Assembly (NCBI GenBank): GCA_963738545.1
Contig: CAVTXA010000007.1
Location: 806,001-870,000, forward strand
Reading direction: 5' to 3'
From: Bog-756 sp963738545
Lineage (GTDB): Bacteria; Actinomycetota; Acidimicrobiia; Acidimicrobiales; RAAP-2
Length of the DNA stretch: 64,000 nucleotides
Shown here: one piece after another, positions 14,315-21,603 of the stretch
Numbering within the stretch: the first letter of the stretch is position 1
Layout: the number at the start of each line of letters is the position of its first letter
The notes under the pieces: model-generated
Database searches by the model: none
The model's input: only the letters and a program-made list of their open reading frames with translations
Told to the model about the DNA's origin: nothing
Made by a program: the position numbers and the translations under genes

Positions 14315-14592
14315 TCAACATGAAGAGCAACGGGACGAAGGCGGATGGGACGCCCATCACCGACGAGATGATCGAGGAGATGGCCGACGAAGCCGAGCGG
14401 GGCTACGACGTCGAGAGCATCCGTCGTAGGCAAGGCGGCCGGCCATCGATGGGGTCCGCGCCTTCATCGGTCGAATCGGTGCGCCTCGATCCCGAACTAA
14501 AGCGTGACCTGTTGCTGCGGGCTTCCGAGGACGGCATCAGCGTGTCAGAAGCCATCAGAGAGGCCCTCCGCCAATACGTGCAAGCGGGTTGA
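14311..14592 (+). CDS. RHH/CopG-type antitoxin
   Basis: 93 residues. The N-terminal part, KADGTPITDEMIEEMADEAE then RGYDVESIRRRQGGRP, is a toxin-binding extension seen in many actinobacterial antitoxins. The C-terminal part, VESVRLDPELKRDLLLRASE then DGISVSEAIREALRQYVQ, is the ribbon-helix-helix DNA-binding domain. The GTG at 14311 overlaps the toxin stop; the ATG at 14320 is an alternative. Repeat E begins 8 bp after the stop. Confidence 0.85.
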   Translation: MINMKSNGTKADGTPITDEMIEEMADEAERGYDVESIRRRQGGRPSMGSAPSSVESVRLDPELKRDLLLRASEDGISVSEAIREALRQYVQAG

Positions 14593-14600
14593 TTCGATTC

Positions 14601-14649
14601 TGGCAGTCCCAACGGGGTTCGAACCCGTGTCTCCACCTTGAGAGGGCGG
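14601..14649 (-). repeat. Repeat E: best-preserved tRNA-Glu(CUC) 3' half, including CCA
   Basis: On the minus strand: anticodon stem CCGCC/GGTGG with the 7-base loop CTCTCAA (anticodon CTC), four-base variable loop AGAC, T arm ACGGG/CCCGT with loop TTCGAAC, acceptor strand TGGGACT, discriminator G and CCA. All stems pair; only the anticodon stem has a G-T pair. The D arm and 5' acceptor strand are missing: the bases upstream of the anticodon arm do not form them. Confidence 0.88.
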
Positions 14650-14772
14650 TAAGGGTCGTTCAGGGAGTGCGGCTGAGTCGCTAAAGTCCTGTTGAAATGG
14701 GCTTTCCGTCCACTGAGTTCCCTTCAGTTATCTCCAGGATGGTGGAGTTCAGTAGCAAATCCAGTAGCAAGC
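14650..14772 (+). repeat. Type II tail after repeat E
   Basis: Shares TCCTGTTG, CGTCCA and TTCAGTAGCAAA with the tail at 12237. It ends in AGTAGCAAATCC AGTAGCAA, an 8-mer pair with a 12-base period. Confidence 0.68.
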
Positions 14773-14831
14773 GGGCGAACATTCATCCGACCTCTGTTTC
14801 GTCCGAAGTGATTTCTTGATATCACGACAGC

Positions 14832-15040
14832 ATGACTAGGAGGACCCACTACTATCCGGATGCCTGAGGAGCTGGCTACCACGGTGGAGGTCGTCGCTCG
14901 AGGTCGAGGTATCAGCGTCAACACACTCGTCGTGGACGCGTTGACCGCCGAAGTCGAGCGGGTTCGCCACGACGAGGATTTCATGGGCAAGCTCCGTGAG
15001 ACCACTGAGCCCGATCGGGAGATCCTTGACCGACTGGAAG
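14832..15040 (+). pseudogene. Second copy of the RHH antitoxin, frameshifted, without promoter or toxin
   Basis: From the ATG at 14860 the frame reads MPEELATTVEVVARGRGISV, then NTLVVDALTAEVERVRHDED, the same protein as the antitoxin at 9887. One extra base near 14847 puts the original ATG out of frame, and the TATTAT promoter box is altered. After DREILDRLE the sequence jumps directly into a remnant of the methyltransferase gene, so the Doc gene (about 530 bp) is deleted here. Confidence 0.8.
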
Positions 15041-15044
15041 GGAG

Positions 15045-15262
15045 CCAGCCACTCGGACGTTGGGTGAGCGGCCAACTCCCAACATGGGAATCTCGACTAC
15101 CTGATCGAGATAGCTCCATCCCTCATCGGGAAGCTGAGTACTCACGTCCGAGCAGAACCACCGTGTGCTTGGTAGCTTGACGATGCTCTTGGAGTCGAAT
15201 CGAAGCCTCGTTGAGTTCCACCCCAATAATTCATCCCAGGCGTCTGTGGACCTTCGACCCAC
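15045..15262 (-). pseudogene. Remnant of the SpoU/TrmH-type methyltransferase gene
   Basis: The minus strand encodes WSYLDQVVEIPMLGVGRSPN, then VRVAGSLP, matching the C-terminal knot region of the gene at 10593-11052. The aligned nucleotides correspond to about 10622-10890, with many substitutions and small gaps. Together with the decayed antitoxin copy it shows that the RHH-Doc-SpoU cassette was duplicated at the two ends of the array. Confidence 0.75.
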
Positions 15263-15277
15263 CCGACCTTCAATGCC

Positions 15278-16102
15278 CTATCTTCTGAGTACCCGCGAGG
15301 CGAGACTCTCCATCTCGACGTGCCCTAGCGGCGTGGGGTGATCTGCGAATCCGACTGTCACCGCATGACCTGCAATCCAACTCTTGGACACCGGAGCGCA
15401 GGGCCCGTGACCGACCCCGAGTACATAGGGGTCGGCAAGCAGCACGTGGGTACTGTGGGCCACCGTCACAAAGACCTGTTCAAGGTCCACGCCCATGGCA
15501 CCCACCACTTTTGCGGCCTGGGATGTGTAGGTGAGCGCAGGACACGCTTGCGGCGGTACCAAGCGGGGATAGGTCACCATGACGACCTTCGCGTTCGGTG
15601 CCCTGGATCGAATGGTACTGATCATCGCCGTTAGGGAGGATCTCAATGTGATGAGGGCTTGAGCCAGCTGCTTCTCATTGACCGAGCACTCCGCATAGCC
15701 GCCGCAGTTCAACGCTGTGGCGACGTAGTTGATGTCGTTGCCGCCAATGGTGAAGGTGACCAATGCGGTGTTGCGAGTGACCGCCTCGATTTGAGGTGGA
15801 TTGGAACCTTGCGGCGTGGTCAGCACATTCATCGTCGTCGCCGCTGCGCACGAGACGTCAACCAGCTTGAGCTTCAGTGCTGCAGCGAGCAAGTGGGGGT
15901 AGTTGTGGTCCGAGCGAAGGCACGTTCCGGAAAGCTGATTCGGGATTCCAATGCCGGAGGCGTAAGAGCTGCCAAGAGCGACGTATTTGGCGCCGGCAGG
16001 CAGTGAAGCACTTGAGGTCGAAGCTGCCGAGCTAACGGTGATTAGAACGGAGAGGCCAACCGTAGCGATCATCGGCCCCCACAGTCTGCGCAAGCTACCC
16101 AT
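15278..16102 (-). CDS. Secreted SGNH/GDSL-family esterase
   Basis: 274 residues with a signal peptide or membrane anchor (LWGPMIATVGLSVLITVSSA, residues about 7-26). SGNH blocks: YVALGSSYASGIG (Ser nucleophile), FTIGGNDINYVA (block III) and DHPTPLGHVEME (Asp-His pair). Four or more cysteines (CLRSDHNY, SCAAATT, LNCGGYAEC) suggest disulfide bonds outside the cell. It resembles actinobacterial SGNH lipases/esterases. It lies 95 bp after the thiolase-like gene and could be the last gene of that transcript. Confidence 0.88.
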   Translation of the reverse strand: MGSLRRLWGPMIATVGLSVLITVSSAASTSSASLPAGAKYVALGSSYASGIGIPNQLSGTCLRSDHNYPHLLAAALKLKLVDVSCAAATTMNVLTTPQGSNPPQIEAVTRNTALVTFTIGGNDINYVATALNCGGYAECSVNEKQLAQALITLRSSLTAMISTIRSRAPNAKVVMVTYPRLVPPQACPALTYTSQAAKVVGAMGVDLEQVFVTVAHSTHVLLADPYVLGVGHGPCAPVSKSWIAGHAVTVGFADHPTPLGHVEMESLASRVLRR

Positions 16103-16197
16103 AGCATCGACCTCCGAGTCACTTCGTCATGTAGTTGGGGCGGTGGTTCAGTTAGGGTGAATTGCACTCCCCGAGCCATCGGCCTCTGCCTTTGGGT

Positions 16198-17343
16198 TTA
16201 CCTTGTCAGGATAGATACTCCCGCCGTACCGGGGGCACCGTAGAGCTGGGCGTAGCCGACCTTGGGCTCCCCCGGAACCTGATGGTCACCGGCAGTACCC
16301 CGCAGTTGGTGGACGAGTTCGTGGATCTGGCGGAGTCCAGAGGCGCCGATGGGCTCCCCATTGGCAATGAGGCCACCGTCCGTATTGACCGGGAGCAAGC
16401 CGTCGATCTCAGTAGCACCCTTAGCGATGAGATCTTCCTGGTCTCCGTCATCGCAGAAACCGTTCTCGGCCATGTGGATGATTTCTGCGCCGGCGTCGGT
16501 GTCCTGGAGCTGGACGACGTCCACTTCCTCCGGACCGATCCCGGCCTGGTCATAGGCAGCCTTGGATGCATACACGGTCGGCGAGGCGTCCTGCTCGACG
16601 GCCGCCCATGAGGCGTGAACCTCAAAGGCTCCGAAACGGCGGGTGCGAAGGGCAGTCGCCCGGAGGAAGATCGGCGTGGAGGTGTAGCGGTGGGCAATAT
16701 CAGCGTTGCATAGGACGGCGGCAGCGGCCCCCTCATTCGGGGCGCAGAACATGTACTGGGTGAGCGGGTAGTTGAGCATTCGGGAGGCGAGGATCTCCTC
16801 CTCGCTGATCTCCTTGCGGCGAAAGGCCTGCGGATTGAGCGCCCCATTCCGATAACCCTTGGCTGCTACCCGGGCCAGTGTCTCGTGACTGATCCCGTAA
16901 TCGTGCATGTATCGGTTGATCTTCATAGCGAAGAACTTCGTGGTCAGGAAATGGCCGATCTCGCCGTACCAGGGCGGCGCGGCGTAGTCGACCGGGTCGG
17001 AGGTAAAGGCACCGGGCTGGTGCTTGTCCATCCCCACGGCAACACCGATCTCGTACTGACCGGATCGAATCCCTTCGGCGGTCAAGTGGAGAGCCGTAGC
17101 CGCAGTGGCGCACCCGTTGTAGACGTCCATGAACGGAATGCCGGTCAGGCCCAACCGACTAGTGACGGCGTCGGGGTTGTCGACTTCAAAGCTACCGCCG
17201 AAGGCGAACTCCACATCGGACCACTGCAAACCGGCATCACCCAACGCCGCCCGGACGGCATCGGCACCCATATCGATCGCCGACTTGGTGCCGAAGCGGC
17301 CAAAGGGGTGCAGGCCAACTCCAATTATTGCAACGTCGCTCAT
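16198..17343 (-). CDS. Thiolase-superfamily protein, lipid-transfer/Ltp2-type
   Basis: 381 residues. MSDVAIIGVGLHPFGRFGTK starts the protein; the nucleophile cysteine is in DVYNGCATAATALHLTAEG. The C-terminal catalytic GHP motif of true thiolases is replaced: LIANGEPIGASGLRQIHE. This loss, plus the tight linkage to a DUF35 gene, is typical of steroid side-chain retro-aldolases of the Ltp2 type, where the DUF35 partner is required. Other lipid-transfer-like thiolases share it, so the exact reaction is inferred. The ATG at 17343 starts one base after the DUF35 stop, so the two genes are coupled. Confidence 0.85.
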   Translation of the reverse strand: MSDVAIIGVGLHPFGRFGTKSAIDMGADAVRAALGDAGLQWSDVEFAFGGSFEVDNPDAVTSRLGLTGIPFMDVYNGCATAATALHLTAEGIRSGQYEIGVAVGMDKHQPGAFTSDPVDYAAPPWYGEIGHFLTTKFFAMKINRYMHDYGISHETLARVAAKGYRNGALNPQAFRRKEISEEEILASRMLNYPLTQYMFCAPNEGAAAAVLCNADIAHRYTSTPIFLRATALRTRRFGAFEVHASWAAVEQDASPTVYASKAAYDQAGIGPEEVDVVQLQDTDAGAEIIHMAENGFCDDGDQEDLIAKGATEIDGLLPVNTDGGLIANGEPIGASGLRQIHELVHQLRGTAGDHQVPGEPKVGYAQLYGAPGTAGVSILTR

Positions 17344-17344
17344 C

Positions 17345-17791
17345 TCACACTCCTTCTCTGACGGGGGTGAATGCAAACGTCAGCACCTCCGTGCCGTCCG
17401 GGTCAGTTCGGAAGGGAACGATCACCAATTTCATCTCCATGCCGATCTGCAGGTTCGCCGGGTCTGCCTCCGTCAACCGACCCTCCACCCGCACCTCATC
17501 CCCGAGTTGAACGAGACCTACGCCGAAGGGCTGGAAGGTCTCCTGGGTCTCCCCTCCTGCATAGGGCTCCTTCGGAAGGAACTCTTGGGTCGTGAAGGTC
17601 CACAGCGTCCCCCGGTCCGGAAGTAAGTGGGCCTCTACCTCCAAGGAGCCACAACGAGGGCAGGATCCTTGGCGAGGGAACGTGATCGCCTGGCACGGTT
17701 CACAGCGTCCAGCAATGAGCTGCGGGTGATCCGCTGGCCACGTAAATACCTCCGCAGCGAAAGGCACGGTCAAGGTGCTGTCAGGTGGCAT
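17345..17791 (-). CDS. DUF35 (Zn-ribbon plus OB-fold) protein, partner of the thiolase-like protein
   Basis: 148 residues. The rubredoxin-like zinc ribbon is IAGRCEPCQAITFPRQGSCP then RCGSLEVEA (two CxxC pairs), followed by an OB fold (LWTFTTQEFLPKEP, FGVGLVQLGDEVRVEGRLTE, MEMKLVIVPF). Such proteins bind acyl-CoA and form complexes with Ltp-like thiolases or with MaoC hydratases. The start is the ATG at 17791, though the frame is open further upstream. The gene is divergent from the carboxylesterase at 18147, with an operator-like palindrome between. Confidence 0.88.
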   Translation of the reverse strand: MPPDSTLTVPFAAEVFTWPADHPQLIAGRCEPCQAITFPRQGSCPRCGSLEVEAHLLPDRGTLWTFTTQEFLPKEPYAGGETQETFQPFGVGLVQLGDEVRVEGRLTEADPANLQIGMEMKLVIVPFRTDPDGTEVLTFAFTPVREGV

Positions 17792-18037
17792 AAGGCAACC
17801 TCCGTTCAGGGCGAGCGCTACGTAGTAGCTGATCGCCGCTCTAGCTGAACCAATTTCAGGTGGATCCAGCCGACCTAGCCGGATCGGCATGGCCACCGAC
17901 CCCCGCGTACAGATGCGGTGGGCGCCCTCACATCGGATTTACTCTTCTCCGTTCACACGGCTGAGCCCTCCGTTGCTTCCTGCACCCCGCGAATTGTCCC
18001 TGCTCGAACGTAGGACGCGGTTCCGCTGCTGTCAACA

Positions 18038-18053
18038 TTGACATCGGTGTCAA
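18038..18053 (+). promoter_or_regulatory. Operator-like palindrome (site 1)
   Basis: TTGACATCGGTGTCAA, a 16-base palindrome with 6 bp arms, between the divergent DUF35 and carboxylesterase genes. It belongs to a family of similar sites in this window (core TTGACGTCRAYWTCAA). Confidence 0.6.
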
Positions 18054-18146
18054 CTTCTGGTGCCATTGAGGTTGGATGCGGGAGCGGAGCCCGACGCGAT
18101 CGACGCTGCTCGAGTCCGTCAGGCTGAAATAACGAAAGGATCAGGA

Positions 18147-19694
18147 TTGTCTTCTGATTTGGTTGAGATAGTTAGCGGCAAGGTTCGAGGCGTGCATGAT
18201 GATGGTGTGTGGGCCTATAAGGGAGTCCCCTATGGAGCCGACACTGCTGGGGCCGGCAGATTTCGGAGAGCTCGGCCGCCTGTCCCGTGGTCCGGCGTCC
18301 GTGAATGTCGGGAGTACGGGCCCTCGTGTCCACAGATGACCGTCGAGCAGATGACTGGGACTCCTATGCCGCCCGAGGTCGAGGCGATGATGGGCGTCTT
18401 GGCCGTCGAACCAGCGATGAGTGAGGACTGCTTGGCTTTGAACGTATGGACGCCAAACGTTGAACCCCACGCCAACTTGCCGGTCCTGATCTGGCTGCAC
18501 GGTGGAGGCATGAACACCGGTTCGGCATCCTGGCCGCTGTACGACTTTACAAACCTGGCACGTCATCGCCGCGTCGTTGTCGTGGGCATCAATCATCGGC
18601 TCGGCATTTTCGGCTTTCTGGACGTGTCTCAGTTGGGGACCGAGTTCGCCGATTCAGGCAACATCGGAATGCTCGACGTGGTGGATGCGCTGCACTGGGT
18701 CAGCCAGAACATAGGTGGCTTCGGTGGCGATCCTCATAACGTCACCGTCTTCGGTGAGTCGGGGGGTGGAGCAAAGACGACCGCATTGCTGGCTATGCCA
18801 GAAGCAAGAGGATTATTTCACAAGGCATTCCCAATGAGCGGTGCGATGCTGGCTGCGCAAGAACCAGAGCGGGCACAGTCCACGGCGGAAATGGCTCTGA
18901 ACAAGGCCGGATCAGGGAATGATCCCAAGGAGTTGGAAGCAGTCGATGTGGCCAGACTCATCGAGGCGGAAGTGGATCTTATGGGAGCTGGGTTGCTCGG
19001 GGCGGGAGGGCGAAGGTTCGGCCCCGCGCTTGGTCCCAGCTTGCCTCTTCATCCCGAACAGGCGATTCAGCACGGATCCGCCTCCGACGTCTCCGTCGTC
19101 TCGGGGTGTACGACTGACGAAATGCTCGCCTTTCTCGCCAGCGACCCGGAGGTCTGGTCTCTCACGGAACAAGGCCTCCGCGATCGTCTGGAGGTTTTGC
19201 TCGGAGACAGTACGGCGGCAATCCTCGAGCGCTATCGCGCAGTGCGCCCCGACGACAGCCTCACCTCCCTCCTTATCGGCATCACCACTGATGCGGTGAT
19301 GCGAATGCCCCACATTCGCCTGACCGAGGCGAAGCTCTACGCCGGTGGGGCGCCCTCCTGGATGTACTTGTTCGCCTGGGGGTTTGCTGGGGAGGACGGG
19401 CGGGTCTGGTCCGCCCACGGAACCGATATGCCCTACTTTTTCGACAATGCCGACAAGGCTGCCATCGCCACCGGCGAACACGCGGCCCCGCTGGTTGCAG
19501 ACATGAGCGGTGCCCTCGCCTCCCTTGCCTATAGCGGCGACCCAAACCATCAGGGTTTACCCGAATGGCCCACGTACGACTTGGAGCAACGACACACCAT
19601 GCGTTTCGATACCCCCTCGTCGGTCGAGTCGGACCCGTTCGGGGCCGAGCGGCTCTGTTGGGATGACATCCCTTTCGATTTCGGCACCCGGTAG
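18147..19694 (+). CDS. Type B carboxylesterase/lipase
   Basis: 515 residues. DLVEIVSGKVRGVHDDGVWA and YKGVPYG at the start, SEDCLALNVWTP, oxyanion-hole LIWLHGGGMNTGSA, nucleophile elbow VTVFGESGGGAKTT, and downstream a catalytic acid and HGTDMPYFF with histidine. This is the carboxylesterase/cholinesterase family; substrates are carboxylic esters. No signal peptide is seen. I favour the TTG at 18147, with AAAGGA upstream; the frame is open to a GTG at 18060, almost on the operator. Likely controlled by site 1. Confidence 0.88.
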   Translation: MSSDLVEIVSGKVRGVHDDGVWAYKGVPYGADTAGAGRFRRARPPVPWSGVRECREYGPSCPQMTVEQMTGTPMPPEVEAMMGVLAVEPAMSEDCLALNVWTPNVEPHANLPVLIWLHGGGMNTGSASWPLYDFTNLARHRRVVVVGINHRLGIFGFLDVSQLGTEFADSGNIGMLDVVDALHWVSQNIGGFGGDPHNVTVFGESGGGAKTTALLAMPEARGLFHKAFPMSGAMLAAQEPERAQSTAEMALNKAGSGNDPKELEAVDVARLIEAEVDLMGAGLLGAGGRRFGPALGPSLPLHPEQAIQHGSASDVSVVSGCTTDEMLAFLASDPEVWSLTEQGLRDRLEVLLGDSTAAILERYRAVRPDDSLTSLLIGITTDAVMRMPHIRLTEAKLYAGGAPSWMYLFAWGFAGEDGRVWSAHGTDMPYFFDNADKAAIATGEHAAPLVADMSGALASLAYSGDPNHQGLPEWPTYDLEQRHTMRFDTPSSVESDPFGAERLCWDDIPFDFGTR

Positions 19695-19879
19695 CTGGCC
19701 TGCGAGACCCGTCCGTCAGAGAGGACCCGATTGCTGGACTGTTAGTCCGGCGGTAGACACTTTTGCGACCTGAAACCCTGCAGCGGTGAAGCGATGGGTA
19801 GAGGAGACCAACTTTGGGCCGATTGAACACGGCACGAGACTCAGGCTTGCGCGCCTAGACGTAGTAATGCATCCGCCCT
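19695..19879. other. Convergent intergenic region
   Basis: 185 bp between two convergent esterase genes. No gene and no strong hairpin recognised. Confidence 0.4.
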
Positions 19880-21160
19880 CTATTCGGCATGTTCGGAGTC
19901 TCCCGTCAGGGCGATCACGTCCTTCGCACTCGCCCGCGCAAAGCTGAGGAAGCGCTCGATAGCCGATACCGTGTAAGAAGTTCTCGTTGACCAGACGGAT
20001 TCGAATCCATGCTGGGCTACGGGAAGCTCGGCGTAGACCACTGGCGCTCGTGATGCATCTCGGAGTGCCTCTGCAAACTTCCGTGCCTGGGCCACTCGAG
20101 CGATCACGTCGTTTGCGCCCTGCAGGATCATGAACGGAGGTGCATCCGATCCGACCTGGTAGGTCGGCGAAGCCTGTTCCCACCGATGGCGGTCATCGTT
20201 CAGTGTTGACTTAAAGACGTTCTTCGCCAGAAAATCGTGAGTCTCCGGTGCACCGAGTTGGTCGTCATCTACGAGGTCGTACGCACCATAGAGCGGCACG
20301 GCAGCCTGGACACGAGTGTCCACGGTCTCGAATCCAGGCTGAAACTCGGAGATGTGTGGCGTCAGGGCCGTAAGGGCACTCAGATGGCCCCCGGCTGATC
20401 CCCCCGTGATGGCGATGAATCCTGGATCGCCTCCGTAACCCGCAATATTCTCTTTGACCCAAGCAATGGCCTGCTTCACGTCGACGACAGCTGCCGGCCA
20501 ATCAGACTTCGGACTTAGTCGATAGTTGATCGTCACACAGACCCAACCCTGTTGAGCCAAATGGCTCATGAGGGGGTGCGCTTGTCCACGCTTGCTCCCC
20601 ATGGTCCACGACCCCCCATGAACCTGAAGCAGGACCGGTGCTCGACGGTCGAGTGGGAGATCACGACGAGCCCAGATATCAAGCAGATTCCAGTTGCCGA
20701 ATTCGCCATAACTCAGATCCGAAGCAAGCGCATAGCGACTCCGCTTGCCCGGTCGCGGGAGCAGCTTTTGCTGCCGCGTCAGCCTCACGTCCTCCGGAGG
20801 ATCAGACATCCCCTCATATGCGTCTCGGTACATGGGTCCGAGCTCGGTGACGAGAGCGCGCTCGAGCACGTCACCGGACCGGTGAGCTATCCGATGCAGG
20901 TGAAGTAGTGCCACCCACGAAGCAATGGATATGCCTAGACCAAGGCGACCGTTTCTCGTGCCGAGAGAGCCCTTGGCGGCAAAGATCGCGGTCGCTGCTT
21001 GTTGCCATGCGATGGTCTGAAGCGGCAACTCCGAAGTGGGAGTGGCTGTAGCCCAGACGAGGGGAATAGCGATTCCATTTCTGGCGATCGGTCGATAGGC
21101 ATTGAGCGTGTTTGCCGCGCCGGCCGCACTGGCAAGGAGGTACTTAGTCCCGGAGTTCAT
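19880..21160 (-). CDS. Alpha/beta hydrolase (HSL-type esterase) with N-terminal membrane segments
   Basis: 426 residues. The N-terminal third has hydrophobic helices (YLLASAAGAANTL, GIAIPLVWATATPT, LGLGISIASWVALL), suggesting membrane association. The catalytic domain has VLLQVHGGSWTMGSKRGQAH (oxyanion hole), IAITGGSAGGHLSALTALTP (nucleophile Ser) and VAQHGFESVWSTRT (His). This matches mycobacterial LipM/LipQ-like membrane esterases, a comparison from memory. The ATG at 21160 is chosen because the next ATG upstream (21199) lies inside operator-like site 2. An SBP gene is divergently transcribed. Confidence 0.82.
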   Translation of the reverse strand: MNSGTKYLLASAAGAANTLNAYRPIARNGIAIPLVWATATPTSELPLQTIAWQQAATAIFAAKGSLGTRNGRLGLGISIASWVALLHLHRIAHRSGDVLERALVTELGPMYRDAYEGMSDPPEDVRLTRQQKLLPRPGKRSRYALASDLSYGEFGNWNLLDIWARRDLPLDRRAPVLLQVHGGSWTMGSKRGQAHPLMSHLAQQGWVCVTINYRLSPKSDWPAAVVDVKQAIAWVKENIAGYGGDPGFIAITGGSAGGHLSALTALTPHISEFQPGFETVDTRVQAAVPLYGAYDLVDDDQLGAPETHDFLAKNVFKSTLNDDRHRWEQASPTYQVGSDAPPFMILQGANDVIARVAQARKFAEALRDASRAPVVYAELPVAQHGFESVWSTRTSYTVSAIERFLSFARASAKDVIALTGDSEHAE

Positions 21161-21198
21161 GGCAGAAGCATATGGGCCTCGAAGTCCAATGGTTGACA

Positions 21199-21215
21199 TT
21201 GACGTCGATTTCCAA
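21199..21215 (+). promoter_or_regulatory. Operator-like site 2
   Basis: TTGACGTCGATTTCCAA, one base longer than the consensus in its right half, preceded by another TTGACA (21193). It lies between the minus-strand esterase and the plus-strand binding-protein gene. Confidence 0.55.
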
Positions 21216-21603
21216 TATGAATAACTGGGAACGGGCCATAAGCGGCCACAGTTGAATCGACCGCCCGGGGGGGCTGGAACTTGAGCGCAAGTGGGCTGGT
21301 CATCTAAGTGACTGTGATGGCGGGGGGACACCTGAAGGCCGGCGACCAAGTTGATTTGATCGTTTGCCGCGCCACCTCCATCCTTCCCCGGGGACTCGTA
21401 CGGGCCTCCGGTGAGTCGAACTGCCAGCAGGGGCTCGTCGGTCTCGTGGAACCGGAACCGAGCCATCAACGTCGGCAGGGTTCATCTGCACCTGATCAAC
21501 AGCCGCGTCGCCGTCGGTCCATTCGCGGACCGGGCCAAGGCTGCCCATTGGTCAACCCACTACGCCGGGCAAGATGGACCGCCCCAACCCAGGGAGGACA
21601 ACC
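21216..21603. other. Long upstream region of the binding-protein gene
   Basis: About 390 bp without a recognisable gene; frames here have no family features. It ends with GGGAGG before the GTG at 21604. The promoter is presumably near site 2 or within this stretch, and I could not fix its elements. Confidence 0.4.

Noticed and set aside
14601..14649. A complete functional tRNA-Glu gene
   Set aside because: Anticodon arm, T arm and acceptor 3' strand are present, but the D arm and 5' acceptor strand are missing in all five copies.
11282..14772. Integron cassette array with attC sites (TCCCAAC near the start and GTTGGGT near the end of type I repeats could pair)
   Set aside because: Type II repeats (12189, 14601) lack the GTTGGGT end, no integron integrase is visible, and the shared 47 bp fits a tRNA-Glu 3' half on the minus strand much better. 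The model is not excluded by experiment.
11282..14772. CRISPR array
   Set aside because: Repeats are about 47 bp, 760-910 bp apart with genes between them; no short spacers and no cas genes.
21300..21603. Short plus-strand genes upstream of the binding protein
   Set aside because: Low-complexity translations with no recognisable family and no ribosome-binding sites.
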